NCBI GenBank assembly: GCA_019022495.1
Contig: JAFEKR010000002.1
Span: 806,001-870,000, forward strand
From: Epichloe hybrida
Taxonomy: Eukaryota; Ascomycota; Sordariomycetes; Hypocreales; Clavicipitaceae
Direction of reading: 5' to 3'
Length of the DNA stretch: 64,000 nt
The notes under the pieces were generated by a model that saw only the letters and a program-made list of their open reading frames with translations, searched no databases and was not told where the DNA came from. A program made the translations under genes and the position numbers. This document shows, one piece after another, positions 35,778-45,923 of this stretch; the stretch's first letter is position 1; each line of letters begins with the position of its first letter.

Positions 35778-36430
35778 TTACAGTCTCTTTTTCAATCCAT
35801 GCAGTCCATGGCTTTCCATGTCTTGAGAATATTTCGCTTGGATATTGCTTAGCTCGGCATAGGCGGCTTCACCTTGCAAGTCCGCTCTAACCCATTCTGC
35901 AAATTCCACGAATTTTGGATCCATTTGACCCAAGAGCAATTCTGGACCATCTGGGCAGCTCCGTGAACGCAAAAGCTCCGAGAGCTGAGCCATGTGTTGA
36001 CCCCAGACAGGCGAATGAACTTTTGAGTACAAGATGATGAAAGGAAGACCGATGTGGTCACATGAGTTTTCTCCCCGAGGTAGTAGTTGGTAGGTCGGGG
36101 TTTTCAGGCGAGCCCTGCGACGATCCCGAAAGCAACATGACGCAGATATTTGCTGCCATTCAAACAAGTCAATTGGCTGCTGAGCATCGAGCCCATCTGG
36201 CAAAGCGGGAATAATGGAGTGAGAACACAGGGCGATGAATGCTCGTTCCCGATCAGAATCATTGAAATTGGCGGGGATGAGAAGGACTTATCGGGAGCCC
36301 CTTCTCCTTCTATTAGTAAAACTTGCTGGGGGCCTTGGCCTGGATCTGCCAGCAAAGGTCCAAACCAAGGTGGACTCACTCCATTGGTCCCCAATTCTCA
36401 ACCTGCAGGCTCTCTGAATTCACCCGCCAT
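35778..36430 (-). CDS. orphan protein, unknown function (two exons)
   Basis: Not recognised. Proposed exons on the minus strand are 36403-36430 and 35778-36286 (178 aa). The 116-bp intron has a weak GTTGAG donor, a CTAAT branch-like site and an AAG acceptor; splicing joins the short start MAGEFREPA to VLLIPANFNDSDRERAF in one frame, and the second exon then runs without stops to TAA at 35778. The protein is soluble, has neither signal peptide nor membrane segment, and contains a Trp/Asp/Glu-rich C-terminal half (PKFVEFAEWVRADL). Two competing open frames cover the same DNA; this one has the most protein-like composition. It lies just downstream of, and on the same strand as, the broken phosphatase-family gene, so it may itself be a relic. 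Confidence 0.5.
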
Positions 36431-36532
36431 GGAAAGAAGAAAGAAAGAAAAAAACACAAGCACTCTCGTGACACAATCCCGCATCATGGTAGCAAAAGCA
36501 AACATCTTTAAATCCAGACGTCGATAGACCAC

Positions 36533-37470
36533 TTAGTCGCAAACTAGTGCAAACGAGCACTTCAGTCCAGAGTCATCGCTCCAAGGCACAGCCTGGCCGT
36601 CTTCCTGCTTTTTCCGTGGCTCATCGCTGACGACCAAGTCATTTCCATGGACAGGACCTTCTTCCGGCTCTTGTAAGCGTAACTTGATCTTTTCAGGGTG
36701 CATCAAGTCCATGGAATGCGGACGGAGCCCGAGTAGGGCAACTTTGTCCAATCGAGCAGGCGGGAAAGGCTCTTGCCCGTCCACGCCCCACGTAAAGCCA
36801 GACTCATTTTCTCGCAGTTCGAACCATGCGTCGACAAGATGATTATCTGCGACGAGTGTGTCGTCCTCGGGGAGAACAGGATTGAAATCTCCGGCAACCA
36901 GACCAAGGGCATCTCTGCCAAACTGGCTGGAGTATTTGAGTCTCCAAAGGGGCCCAAGTTTGGCCGCCGTAGCTGATGGCCCGTTGCCATGATCAAAGCG
37001 TCGTCTCGATAACAAAGTCATGCTCGCGAATGGTTGTCCTTGCCAGTTGGCGTCATCGGCTTCGCTGGAATACCAGAACTGCCGAATGTACGGATCGGCA
37101 AGTAAATATTGCAGAGCTTGTCGAGAAACCTCTTGGAAAAACAGTATGTCGATCGTGGGGGTCAAGTTGGCGATACGAATTTCGATACGATAGCTGACAT
37201 GCGCTCAACCGGCAAGGCGGAAGAGGAATCCACGTTCCATGTTACAAGGAAGAACTTGGATACAAGAGCGGAGCCATTTTGGCCTTCGGTTTCGCGTCTG
37301 GTACTATCGATGTGAGTATTGGTGACGTGCACAGATGTCCATTTCTCATCCGAAGGGTCGAACTGGTGCCACGACTGGAACTTGGGGGAGACGTTGTCAA
37401 GATTAGCTGGGAGCGGTGTGTTCTGAGACCATGATAGGTACTGATTGCGGAAGTAGGTGAGAAATGTCAT
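36533..37470 (-). pseudogene. endonuclease/exonuclease/phosphatase-family gene (TDP2-like), inactivated
   Basis: Minus-strand remnant of an EEP-superfamily hydrolase, of the tyrosyl-DNA phosphodiesterase 2-like group found in fungi. The first frame (from ATG 37470) carries the N-terminus and the LVTWNVDSSS strand; the second frame carries DILFFQEVS (metal-binding Glu), FASMTLLSRRRF, QFGRDA, VAGDFNPVLPED, GFTWGVDG and a C-terminal SDDSGLKCSF. Two lesions are visible. A one-base frameshift lies near 37162-37185, between short direct repeats CGTATCG, with no possible intron to rescue it. The segment between FGRDA and LVAGDFNPV is missing about 55-65 residues that in relatives contain the catalytic His strand (VHLDSL). 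Both would abolish activity. Confidence 0.75.
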
Positions 37471-38230
37471 GTTCAAGACTCGCCAACGAACATGGTCGGA
37501 TGCGCACTACGGGAGGAGGACCTCACAAGACGTCCGTCAAAACTTATCATCTCGGCGAGGTGAAGGAAGTTTGTTACGGATTATTACATTGAGGTTCAGT
37601 TCCAAAGCCCCACTTCGTAGTGTCGCTGATCCGAACCAGTCATATCTTGAGAAAAAGTGGATTGTTTGGTTAAGCAATTAATCAGGGAAAGCGGAGCTTT
37701 GCCTGCGTTTTGCGGGCAAGGCAAAGGCAAGAGAGTGGAGCGAAGCTTCCTACTTTCCCTTTATTAAAATAAGACTATCTTATAGAGATACCTCTTCTAA
37801 TTAGTTAGACGCGAAATACTCTTTAGTAACTAGTTAAGGAAAAAAATTCTGCCTCTCTTAACCGCCTGGTTTTTAGGGGGGGGAAGGGCAAGTCAGTCAA
37901 ATCGTTAGTTAGTTAGTTAGTTAGTCAGTCAATTAGTCAAAAAGTCAGTCAAATCGTCTAAATCGTCAGTTACTCCGTGGTTAAAAAAAAAAACGGAAGC
38001 GGATAATAGTTAGCCCGGGCGGATACCCACGCTTTCCCTGCGCCCATGATGCCGATAAATTCGGGCAGCCATAAGGATCTTGTATGCCGGTTTATCCTCA
38101 CCGGAAGGAGATAAATGCTACATGATATACTTCGTACATTGCATCATTGAATACGGACTATGAATCGCTAAAAGAACCAAGTGTCTTGACAGATCCCGCC
38201 AACACCCCGTTTCATCTCATCTCCTTGCCT
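37471..38230. other. intergenic region with AT-rich and GTTA/GTCA repeats
   Basis: Contains a short AT-rich patch (about 37755-37850) that may be decayed repeat DNA, a G-run near 37876, the tetranucleotide array at 37891-37972 and a TACTCCGTG motif at 37971-37979. No gene was recognised. Confidence 0.5.
37891..37972. repeat. imperfect GTTA/GTCA tetranucleotide array
   Basis: Imperfect repeats of AGTC and GTTA interspersed with AAATCGT; probably slippage-prone. Confidence 0.75.
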
Positions 38231-39868
38231 TCAATCAGAGTCGTACATGGACGATTCATAGCCCGCGCTGCTCGCCTTCTCCAAGCTGACGACGGACTCG
38301 TCCTCCAGCTTCCTGGAATACCACTCGACGCCGCCCGCGCCCTGGAAGTAGCCCTGTCGGTCGTAGATGGATCGGGCGCGCACGTACGGATCCAGTTCCC
38401 AGTAGTTCTCGGCCAGCTCCTCGACCAAGCCATCTCGTCTGGCAGACACCTCCCTCGCCTTCTCGCTCAACTGCGCACTCATGACCCACTCCCTCGTCAG
38501 CTCCTCGAACTGCAGAGCCATGGCTCGTCTCTCCTCCATCAGGCAGTCTCGCGTGGCCGTATTGCTCATCTTGGCATTCTCGTTCGGCCGGGGCTCTTCG
38601 TAGTCGTAGGCCCAATCCTCGTCTCCGCCTAGTTCCCTGATGATCTGGTTGGGAGCAATCCATCTCTGGAGGCCCTTCTTGCCGTACGTGAATTTGATCT
38701 TGGACACGAGTGCCTTGTCTAGCCAGAAGCGCATCAATCTGTACAACGCTGCGCAAGTGGATTGTCAGTATGTGCGGCGTTTTTTTTTTCTTTTTCGAAT
38801 CATGCTTCTTGACCACGACCACACACGGGAACTTGACTTACTCCTGGCGCCGAATGGGGCGTTGTGGATTATGACCAATGCCACCGACTCGGGGTAGTTC
38901 TCTTCAACGCATTTCAAAAGAAACTTGAGTGGCTTGAGATCAAGATTGGCGAGGCTGAACCCGCTCAAGTCGAGCAAGACAGTCTGTTCGGACCGGCTGA
39001 GTTAGTCATGGGCTTCTTGGGAAGGAGAAAGCGCCATCGCCACACGGGCCGACTTTTGACTTACCCCCATCTCGACTGGGCATCGCAGGGACAAACGAAC
39101 TAGTTCGAGAAGAAACACAGTATATCTTTCAAGACTCTGCGCGGTCTGATCAGCCGACCTGTGCAGCCGCACCCGGATGTGTGTGACGGGCCGGCCCTCT
39201 CTGTCCGTCCCGTGAATGTAGCTCTTTCCCCACCGAGCCTGCTTCATGAAGTCGGCGCCCAGCGTCCTTGATAGACCTTGACTGTTCATCTCGTCGTCGC
39301 AAGCGCCCCCTTCTCCCTTCTTCATGATGTCGTCGTCAACCGCGGCCTCCATCGTCCTCCAATATATCGTCTTTCCCATCATTTTGGTCGCCTGGATGAG
39401 ATCCCAGTTGCACGCGCGCAGGAACCGAAGAGCAAGGGCGTCCGGGTGCTCGTGCTTGACGACATTCGTTACAATGAGGCGGTACATGTGGGGAGTCCAG
39501 TGATCCAGCGCCTCGACGGCCTGCCTCGCCAGCTTCTCGAGATTTCGTTCGTCGGTGGGCAGCAGGGAGAGCAATTCTTTGACCAGCGCCGGGTACTTGT
39601 CGTGGGTGGCGCACTGGCCACGGGGCATGCTCTCGGACTTTTTCGCGGGCGGAACATATTTCTCCTCGAGGGTCTTCGCTCTGCTGGTAGCTTCTTCATC
39701 TGCCTCGTGAATCTCGATGAACTTGAGTCCAATGGCCCAAAGGGCTCGGAGCTTGGCCTCCTGGGCCTCGGTCAGGTTGCCCAAGTAGCCATGGGGGATC
39801 CTCGGTGCCATGGACGCCTTGCCTGTGGTGGTGGACGCATAGGATCGTCGTTTCTGTAGCTTAGACAT
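38231..39868 (-). CDS. CRAL-TRIO (Sec14-like) lipid-binding protein
   Basis: Sec14-superfamily protein expected to bind and exchange phosphatidylinositol or other lipids. Exons on the minus strand are 39065-39868, 38842-38983 and 38231-38748 (487 aa). Splicing restores CPVEMGTVLLDLSGFSL and NAPFGARTLYRLMRFWLD, the usual core of the fold. Order: disordered N-terminus; CRAL-TRIO N domain with DALALRFLRACNWDLIQATKM; CRAL-TRIO domain from about YIHGTDREGRPVTHIRVRLH through LDLSGFSLANLDL, ENYPESVALVIIHNAP and KIKFTYGKKGLQRWI; then a long acidic, coiled-coil-prone tail (ATRDCLMEERRAMALQFEEL). The introns are 81 and 93 bp; the second contains a T-run. The C-terminal extension is longer than in yeast Sec14 and matches a filamentous-fungal subgroup. 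Confidence 0.92.
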
Positions 39869-41503
39869 TGTGGAGAGAAGGGGGGAAATCTTGAAACCAG
39901 ACGCGCATGTATGGAAGCTATGGCCAGACTAAGTTGTTCCTCTCTTCGGAATTCGGAATGTCAGCGTGCAGCGACAGCAGGGGGTAAGTCCTTTTTTACC
40001 CCGGAGGCTCGGAGGGCCGGAAACGGCGCGGGGAATCGTCGACGGTATATAATGTTCAGAGAGCTCTTGGAAAACCCACGTGAAGACGCACCGGACGAAC
40101 GAGTCGTGAGCATCCCGCCGTGAGCATCCCCGCCGCCGAGGCTCACAGACCTACCTCTTGCAGCCATGTGGACAAAACCCCGCTGGACATGTAGATAGAT
40201 CTGGCCGGAAGTCGACAATGGCTTGCATTAGCGCGGCGTGGTTGATGCGGGGGAGATGATGAGATGATGCGACTGGACAAAGGGCGTTGTGAAGTTTGCG
40301 GGGTAAACGGGGATCGGCCACGATGGAACCACAGCAAGACTCCCCTTCCCATCCGCTAGGAATCCGCTAGGAGAATCAAGCTGGTTTTTGCGCAGATGCT
40401 TCCGCTCATCATGGCCTTGAAAAAGAACGAGCAGCTTTTCAGTGGCTACTTCCGGAAGTCCACATGGGCATTGGAGTGTCGGAGTGTCGGAGTGTCGGTG
40501 TGTCGGTGTGTCGGTGTGTCTCGGAGCGTCACATCGTGGCTCGTGGTGCCCTGGGTTTTGACATTTTGACTTGTGCATGTGGTTAAACATTTCGGGATCT
40601 GTCATCTTCAGCTTTGCTTCTTTTTTTTTTTTTTTTTTTTTCATTCCATCCCGGAACTTAGTATTCACGCCGCGAGCTTGTCCAAAGAAGTAGAACCACG
40701 ATACATCTTGTAACAAAATGAGGCGAAAAACATGTATGCAGTTCTGTGGTACCAACAATCTATTTCGTTGTCAACTCTTATTCTTATCTATCGAATCCAC
40801 GGAGTAAGGAAGAACGATCTAGCGTAGCGAGGAAAGTGATGCCTAAGATGTGAGGCTGCCAGGTCCACCAGCCACGGCTCCGCTCCGCTCCGTGTGTATG
40901 TAGGGCACAGCAGAGTACGTCCGTACGGAGTAAAAATACGGGATACTCCGTGAGAATTATCATCATGCGCCTTTTTGTGCCCTCATGGCATCATCCTGTC
41001 TTGTCAATTTGATGACATCAAGTGTAATCTGCCCCCCCAGCAGTTGTTTTCGGGATGAATTCCTTGCTCGTCCTCACACAGTCTGAGGATGAGCGGTTCG
41101 TCCAATATTAGAGCTCTGAGAAGTTGTGATACTCGATCCATCTATTCCGTATCACTACGGATTAGTGTCATTTGATTCTCGGTTCAGACATGGAACAGCA
41201 TTTTCAAGGGTCGGAAGATGGACAAACCCCGGAACGGCTCATGGGGTATTAATAGTACGGAGTATTCCGTAAAGGTGGTCTCATTCGGGACGACGGATAA
41301 TATATCTGGCTGAAACACGTGGAAAGGGACAGATTGAGATGTGCGGCCCGTCCCCCCTTCTTTACCCGGCATGACAATTCAGGCAAAAGTGCTGCAAGTC
41401 GTCCTGTACTTTAACCGTTTGACCCGCCTTCTACGTCCAATGGGCGATGATCCTCTCCAAGCTTCAAGCCGCCTCTCATCCCCATCATCTTTCCTCAAAC
41501 ATT
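39869..41503. other. divergent intergenic region with repeats
   Basis: About 1.6 kb between divergent genes. It holds an octamer array (40473-40520), a T-run of about 20 (40621-40640), TACGGAGTA at 40924-40932 and 41256-41264, and TACTCCGTG at 40944-40952. No coding sequence was recognised. Confidence 0.55.
40473..40520. repeat. octamer tandem repeat GGAGTGTC/GGTGTGTC x6
   Basis: Three exact GGAGTGTC units followed by three GGTGTGTC units, so the single-base change was itself amplified. Confidence 0.92.
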
Positions 41504-42472
41504 ATGTCCACGATGGCTCATACCCCTACTGCCGGGCCGTCTGAGCCATCTGCTTTCGCAAACGAAGAAGTCGACCTCGCCATTGCAAGCCTCGCCATCC
41601 ACGCCACTTTATTCCCGCTGGTATGCTACATAGCGTGGAAGCATGGCAAATTCGGCATGGTCAGCTGGCCAATATTTGCTACATTCTTCGTCATCCGCTT
41701 CGTATCGACTGGCTGGAAAATATCGCACCGAGACGATCCAAAGCTCCTGAACTCGGCGTCGAGCTTCACTGCCGGTGGACTTCTCAGCTGTCTCACCCTC
41801 ACTCTCATAGGAATCGTGTATGAGATGTAAGAGAATGTCTTCCACATCTGCAGGACCAAAGCATTGCAATGGCTAATACAATCAATCAACCCACCACGCA
41901 GTGGCATCATCATACCAGAGGCTGCTGCCAGTCCCAAGAAGAACAAGACGCTCCTTGGGCTCACACACCTTGTCATGGCTGTTGGGGTTGGAATCACCTC
42001 GTACGGCGGGGCACCCAGACCAGACGCACCCGACGGAATCGCATCTACGACAGTGAACAAGATGGGGCATTTTCTGATGCTCCTCGTAATCACGGTGCTG
42101 GCAGCTTGGATCGTCTTCACAGGTCGACGCATAGCCGCGTGCCGGAACCACGTCCAATTTCGCAACGCCAAAATCTTGCTGCTCACTGCGTCCGCGGGCT
42201 TGCCATTCCAGGGTGTCAGGCTCATCTCTGCCTCTGTATATGCGTTGGCTAGGACCCCGGGCTTGGATCCCGACACCGGCACGTTTACCACGAAGCTTGT
42301 TCTCGTCTTCCTCGTGGAACTCGCCGTGGCCATATTATGTGCTGGCGGGTGGTTGTCCAGAGCCGTCAAGAATCCCGGCACGACTTCTGAACCCCGAGAC
42401 GGCTCTGTTGACGGGAAGGGGACTGCTGTCTGGAGGGTCACGGAGCTCGGCGTTGCCCAATCTCATGATTGA
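41504..42472 (+). CDS. multi-pass membrane protein of unknown function (DUF7702/RTA1-like topology)
   Basis: Integral membrane protein, 297 aa, from exons 41504-41826 and 41902-42472. The 75-bp intron (GTAAGA...CGCAG) joins IGIVYEI to GIIIPEAAAS in frame. About seven hydrophobic segments are visible, including SLAIHATLFPLVCYIAW, WPIFATFFVIRFVS, a glycine/leucine-rich GGLLSCLTLTLIGIVYE, THLVMAVGVGITSYG, FLMLLVITVLAAWIVF and LVLVFLVELAVAILCAG. The RTGK-like loops and the short soluble tail resemble the fungal DUF7702 group, which I name only tentatively. No catalytic motif is visible; a receptor or transporter-like role would be speculation. It is divergent from the CRAL-TRIO gene. Confidence 0.8.
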
Positions 42473-43660
42473 TCACCAGCGGTCCGAGGAGTACGAAATT
42501 CCGGATAAATTCCCAAGGGGCTCGCTAGAAGTTGGCAGGATACATGTGTACTCCCATCTACAGTTTCTGAGCTGCGGGTTGTTTGATGGCATATTCCCTT
42601 CTAGGCTGTCCTCGGAGGCAATCCAGTCCAGTCTTGGCGTATCAAGTACGAACGGGATTCTGTATTGTAGATTCCTCGTCGTGGACTGAAAAGTGGTGCA
42701 AGAGATTCCTCATCATTCTTATGAGATTACGAAGGCGGAAACGACGGAAACGAGTGTGTTGTGACAAAGGGGGGGGGGGTAGAGCATCAGTACCAGAGCA
42801 GAAGCAATTGCACTAGAAACATGTTCGTTCGAATGGGGGAGGAAACCCCTCCATTGCCCGCCTCTCTACAAAATTGATTCCCTTGACCCATCCAGGGCTT
42901 GTTCCTCAAGGTACCCCCGACTTTGTCCAAGGTCCGGTGGAGAGCCGCACCCGCTTACGGACGGATCTTGATCAAATATGACCGACCACGTGCAATCTCC
43001 AAGCAGATCATAATGCCGGTGGAAATCCACTGTAGTGTATTTATTGGTTCAAGAAGAGGGGGGAAAGGGGGGAAACGGGGGGCGCATCACCAGTTTCACA
43101 ATCTGCATCATGTTCCCTATGCTCTTTGACCTCGAGCGTTTCATCCCACACTCCAGCGCGGCGACCAATATCCCAGACAAATAAAATGCAGCATAAACAA
43201 TCGCCGTGCGTACTTCGTCTTCCCTCTGACATTGTAGGTAGCCATTTTTCAATTCTTCCGTTGGCCATGGAGAATGACGGAACCGGAACCACCCCGTCGG
43301 TAAACCGTAAAGTTGTGAAAGATGGCTGTGGAGAAGAATTGGGTGCCGTGGCCGACAGACCAATGACGAGGAGTGAATCGGCCAGAATGGGAAAATTGGC
43401 AGGGGGGATTTCCAAAGAGACACACACGGCTGATGGGTTGAGAATTGGGGGCCAAAAGTCAGACACGGGAGAGCACAAATCTGCACTTGCGCCAAACCTT
43501 TGTCGAGGCTTTCAACGGCTCAACGGCTCAACGGCTCAACGGCTCAGCAACGTTCACGTCATTGAGATGGAAACTGCAAGTCTGCGTAAAGAAGGAGCGA
43601 ATAGAAGCGGAGTAGAGTACAAGAGTACAAGGATTGTCGCGAGGAACCAGCCTCTGCCTT
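42473..43660. other. convergent intergenic region
   Basis: 3' region shared by the membrane-protein gene and the minus-strand repeat-protein gene. It contains a run of 11 G near 42769-42779, G-rich tracts near 43060 and an octamer array at 43513-43544. Open frames here are shadows or low-complexity. Confidence 0.5.
43513..43544. repeat. octamer tandem repeat CAACGGCT x4
   Basis: Four exact 8-bp units just beyond the 3' end of the secreted repeat-protein gene. Confidence 0.92.
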
Positions 43661-44113
43661 TCAATCGCCGTCGTCACCAACTTGACCATTCTGATTGTTC
43701 TGATCAGTCTGTCCATCAGTCTGTCCATTCGGGCCCCCCAAGCCTCCTTGGTCGTTCTGTTCACCCTGAATTTCCTGGTTGTTGTTTTGTCCATTTCCAT
43801 TTCCATTCCCATTCCCGTTGTCATTTTGACCGCCTCGGCCTCCTTGATTGTTCTGACCATTTCCGCCCTGTTCATCTCCATTCCGGTTGTTCCCATTCTG
43901 GATGTTTCCACCATTTCCGGGTTGTCCATTGCCAACCTGTTCATTCTGACCATTGCTAACCTGTCCGTTCTGTCCATTGCCGACCTGTTCGTTCTGATTA
44001 TTGCCAACCTGTTCGTTCTGATCATTGCCGACCTGTTCGTTCTGACCATTGCCTAACTGTCCGTTCTGACCATTTCCAACCTGTCTGTTCTAACCATTTC
44101 CAACCTGTCTGTT
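43661..44113 (-). pseudogene. in-frame 3' continuation of the repeat protein beyond two TAG codons
   Basis: Reading on from the TAG at 44114-44116, one further unit ends in a second TAG (44090-44092), and the frame then runs cleanly through more NGQNEQVGND units, a Gly/Asn tail and QTDGQTDQNNQNGQVGDDGD to TGA at 43661-43663. The ancestral protein would have been 549 residues. Both stop-bearing units share the same two transitions relative to intact units (CAG to TAG and GGA to AGA). Preservation of about 140 in-frame codons after the stops implies that truncation is recent, or that stops are tolerated or read through. Confidence 0.8.
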
Positions 44114-44460
44114 CTAACCATTTCCAACCTGTCCGTTCTGACCATTTCCAACCTGTCCGTTCTGACCATTGCCCACCTGTCCGTTCTGACCATTGCCAAC
44201 CTGTCCGTTCTGTCCATTGCCGACCTGTTCGTTCTGATTATTGCCAACCTGTTCGTTCTGATCATTGCTGACCTGTTCGTTCTGACCATTGCCCAACTGT
44301 CCGTTCTGACCATTTCCAACCTGTCCGTTCTGACCATTTCCAACCTGTCCGTTCTGACCATTGCCAACCTGCCCGTTCTGACCATTGCCAACCTGTTCGT
44401 TCTGATCATTGCCGACCTGTTCGTTCTGTCCATTTCCGGTCTGGTTGTTCTCGTCCTGGC
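43919..44460 (-). repeat. 24-bp coding tandem repeats with 240-bp higher-order period
   Basis: Roughly two dozen 24-bp units. A block beginning near 43971 recurs near 44211, an offset of 240 bp or ten units, with the same internal order of variants. This indicates segmental duplication within the array. Confidence 0.8.
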
Positions 44461-45310
44461 CATTCCCATTCTGACCGCTTCCACCATTTTCATCATGACC
44501 ATTGCCGTTCTGACCATTGCCGTTCTGACCATTGCCGTTCTGACCATTGCCGTTCTGACCATTGCCGTTCTGGCCGTTTCCGCCGTTTCCGTTCTGGCCT
44601 CCATCCTGGCACTGCATAGGTCTAATGGCCTTCAAAGCAGCGCCACTCTGGCCTGCAGCAGCAGCAGCAGCGAGATATCTGTCAATGTTGGGCAGCACCT
44701 TGGGGCATCGACCGTCGTTGATGGCCTGGATAACGGTGGTGACCTCGGCCTGGCTCATCTGCGAACTCGAGTCGGTCAGTTTCTGCAGCCCGTCGACAAC
44801 GAACTGGAAAGTTCCCTGCGTGTCAAGCACGCGGTTGGCCTGCGCGACACTGGCCACTCTGTTGTTCTGCGACCCCTTGAGGAACATGCGGTCCAGGACG
44901 GCCTTGTGGCTCAGCTCATCGTTCTCGGCGGCCAGCGCCTTGGACGCCGCCTTCTCGAGCTGCTGGCCGCTGAGAGACTCGGCCGTCGACATGAACTGAG
45001 ATACGGTCTCGGTGTCGGCCTGCCAGGATTGGGCCGCGGTGTCGATCTGCTGGGCAGAAGGCTGTCGTCCTCCTGCCGCTCCCCCCTTGTTTCCATTTCC
45101 ATTCTTTCCAGCCTTGCCACCTCTGTATCCTCCTCTCTTTCCTCCGCCCTTCGCTGCACGAACTATTCCGGCTACTCCTCCATCCTCGCCTGCTCCTCCA
45201 ATCCCGGGAATGAGAGCAGCCAGAAGTCCGCCGACGTCGACTGGTTTCGCGAGCACCTCATGTCCAGTCAACGCCGCGGCAAGCGCCAGGAGAATATTGA
45301 GAGGAAGCAT
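44114..45310 (-). CDS. secreted protein with NGQNGQVG tandem repeats, truncated by TAG
   Basis: The open part encodes 398 aa. The ATG at 45310 is chosen because it gives a signal peptide (MLPLNILLALAAALTGHEVLA, cleavage before KPVDVGG); the longer open frame upstream has no ATG-supported start. A Gly/Lys-rich linker follows, then a helical domain (SWQADTETVSQFMSTAESLS through CPKVLPNIDRYLAAAAAA) resembling a family of fungal secreted proteins in which the words ENDELSHKAVLD and TQGTFQFVVDGLQ recur; I cannot name it securely. The C-terminus is a long array of 8-residue NGQNGQVG/NEQVGNDQ units (24-bp period). The frame stops at a TAG (44114-44116) inside a repeat unit, but the same frame continues beyond it (see 43661-44113). 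Low-complexity Asn/Gln/Gly repeats suggest an extracellular matrix or adhesive role, an inference only. Confidence 0.75.
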   Translation of the reverse strand: MLPLNILLALAAALTGHEVLAKPVDVGGLLAALIPGIGGAGEDGGVAGIVRAAKGGGKRGGYRGGKAGKNGNGNKGGAAGGRQPSAQQIDTAAQSWQADTETVSQFMSTAESLSGQQLEKAASKALAAENDELSHKAVLDRMFLKGSQNNRVASVAQANRVLDTQGTFQFVVDGLQKLTDSSSQMSQAEVTTVIQAINDGRCPKVLPNIDRYLAAAAAAGQSGAALKAIRPMQCQDGGQNGNGGNGQNGNGQNGNGQNGNGQNGNGQNGNGHDENGGSGQNGNGQDENNQTGNGQNEQVGNDQNEQVGNGQNGQVGNGQNGQVGNGQNGQVGNGQNGQLGNGQNEQVSNDQNEQVGNNQNEQVGNGQNGQVGNGQNGQVGNGQNGQVGNGQNGQVGNG

Positions 45311-45886
45311 GACATGAAATATACGTAGGCAGTTCAATAAGAGCCTGGTAAGTCGGGTATATAGGGAAGAGCCGATGGTCGAAGTAAAAACGTATTTAAA
45401 AAGAATTAAAAAGTGAACAAGACACCAGTATGTGGACTTGTAAGGCGCAGCCTTTAACAAGACGGGTATAGACGGAATCAGAAGCTGAAGAATTAAGCGA
45501 GACGAAAAGGAAGTCTTCTCCAATCCGATGGAAGATACTTGGAAAGGTGTGGGTATGATTTCCTATACATCCCCCCCTTTCGAGCTTACACGCGGCGTTC
45601 GCCCGCGCATCAAGCATATATTTAACCCCCACGTCTTGTTTGAGGCAAAGTGTTGATGGTCATTAGTTCCAGAATCAAGAGAAAAATAGACAAGTAGAAA
45701 AGTGAGAGACTAAGAGAAACGAATCATAAATGCAAAACTCTTACTACATGAGCCCAGCAGCCAATTTCGCGTCATCGGGGGGACTCGCTGTTTGAGAAAA
45801 CAAGTCACTCGCCCTGGTTCTGGTCGACGCATCAAATACACAAGCGGGGTTAGAAGGCAGACAGAAGAAGGGGTACACCTCGTGAA

Positions 45887-45923
<37 letters not shown>

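Noticed and set aside
36104..36394. 97-codon minus-strand frame competing with the orphan protein
   Set aside because: Frame lacks a link to downstream coding sequence and is stopped early; the spliced alternative is longer and more protein-like.
44090..44116. Programmed stop-codon readthrough of the two TAGs
   Set aside because: The bases after TAG (AAC) do not resemble known strong readthrough contexts, and two stops in series make it unlikely; recent inactivation is preferred.
44495..45328. 277-codon plus-strand frame antisense to the secreted repeat protein
   Set aside because: Arises from the repeats and codon bias of the opposite strand; begins with a monotonous TIAVL repeat.
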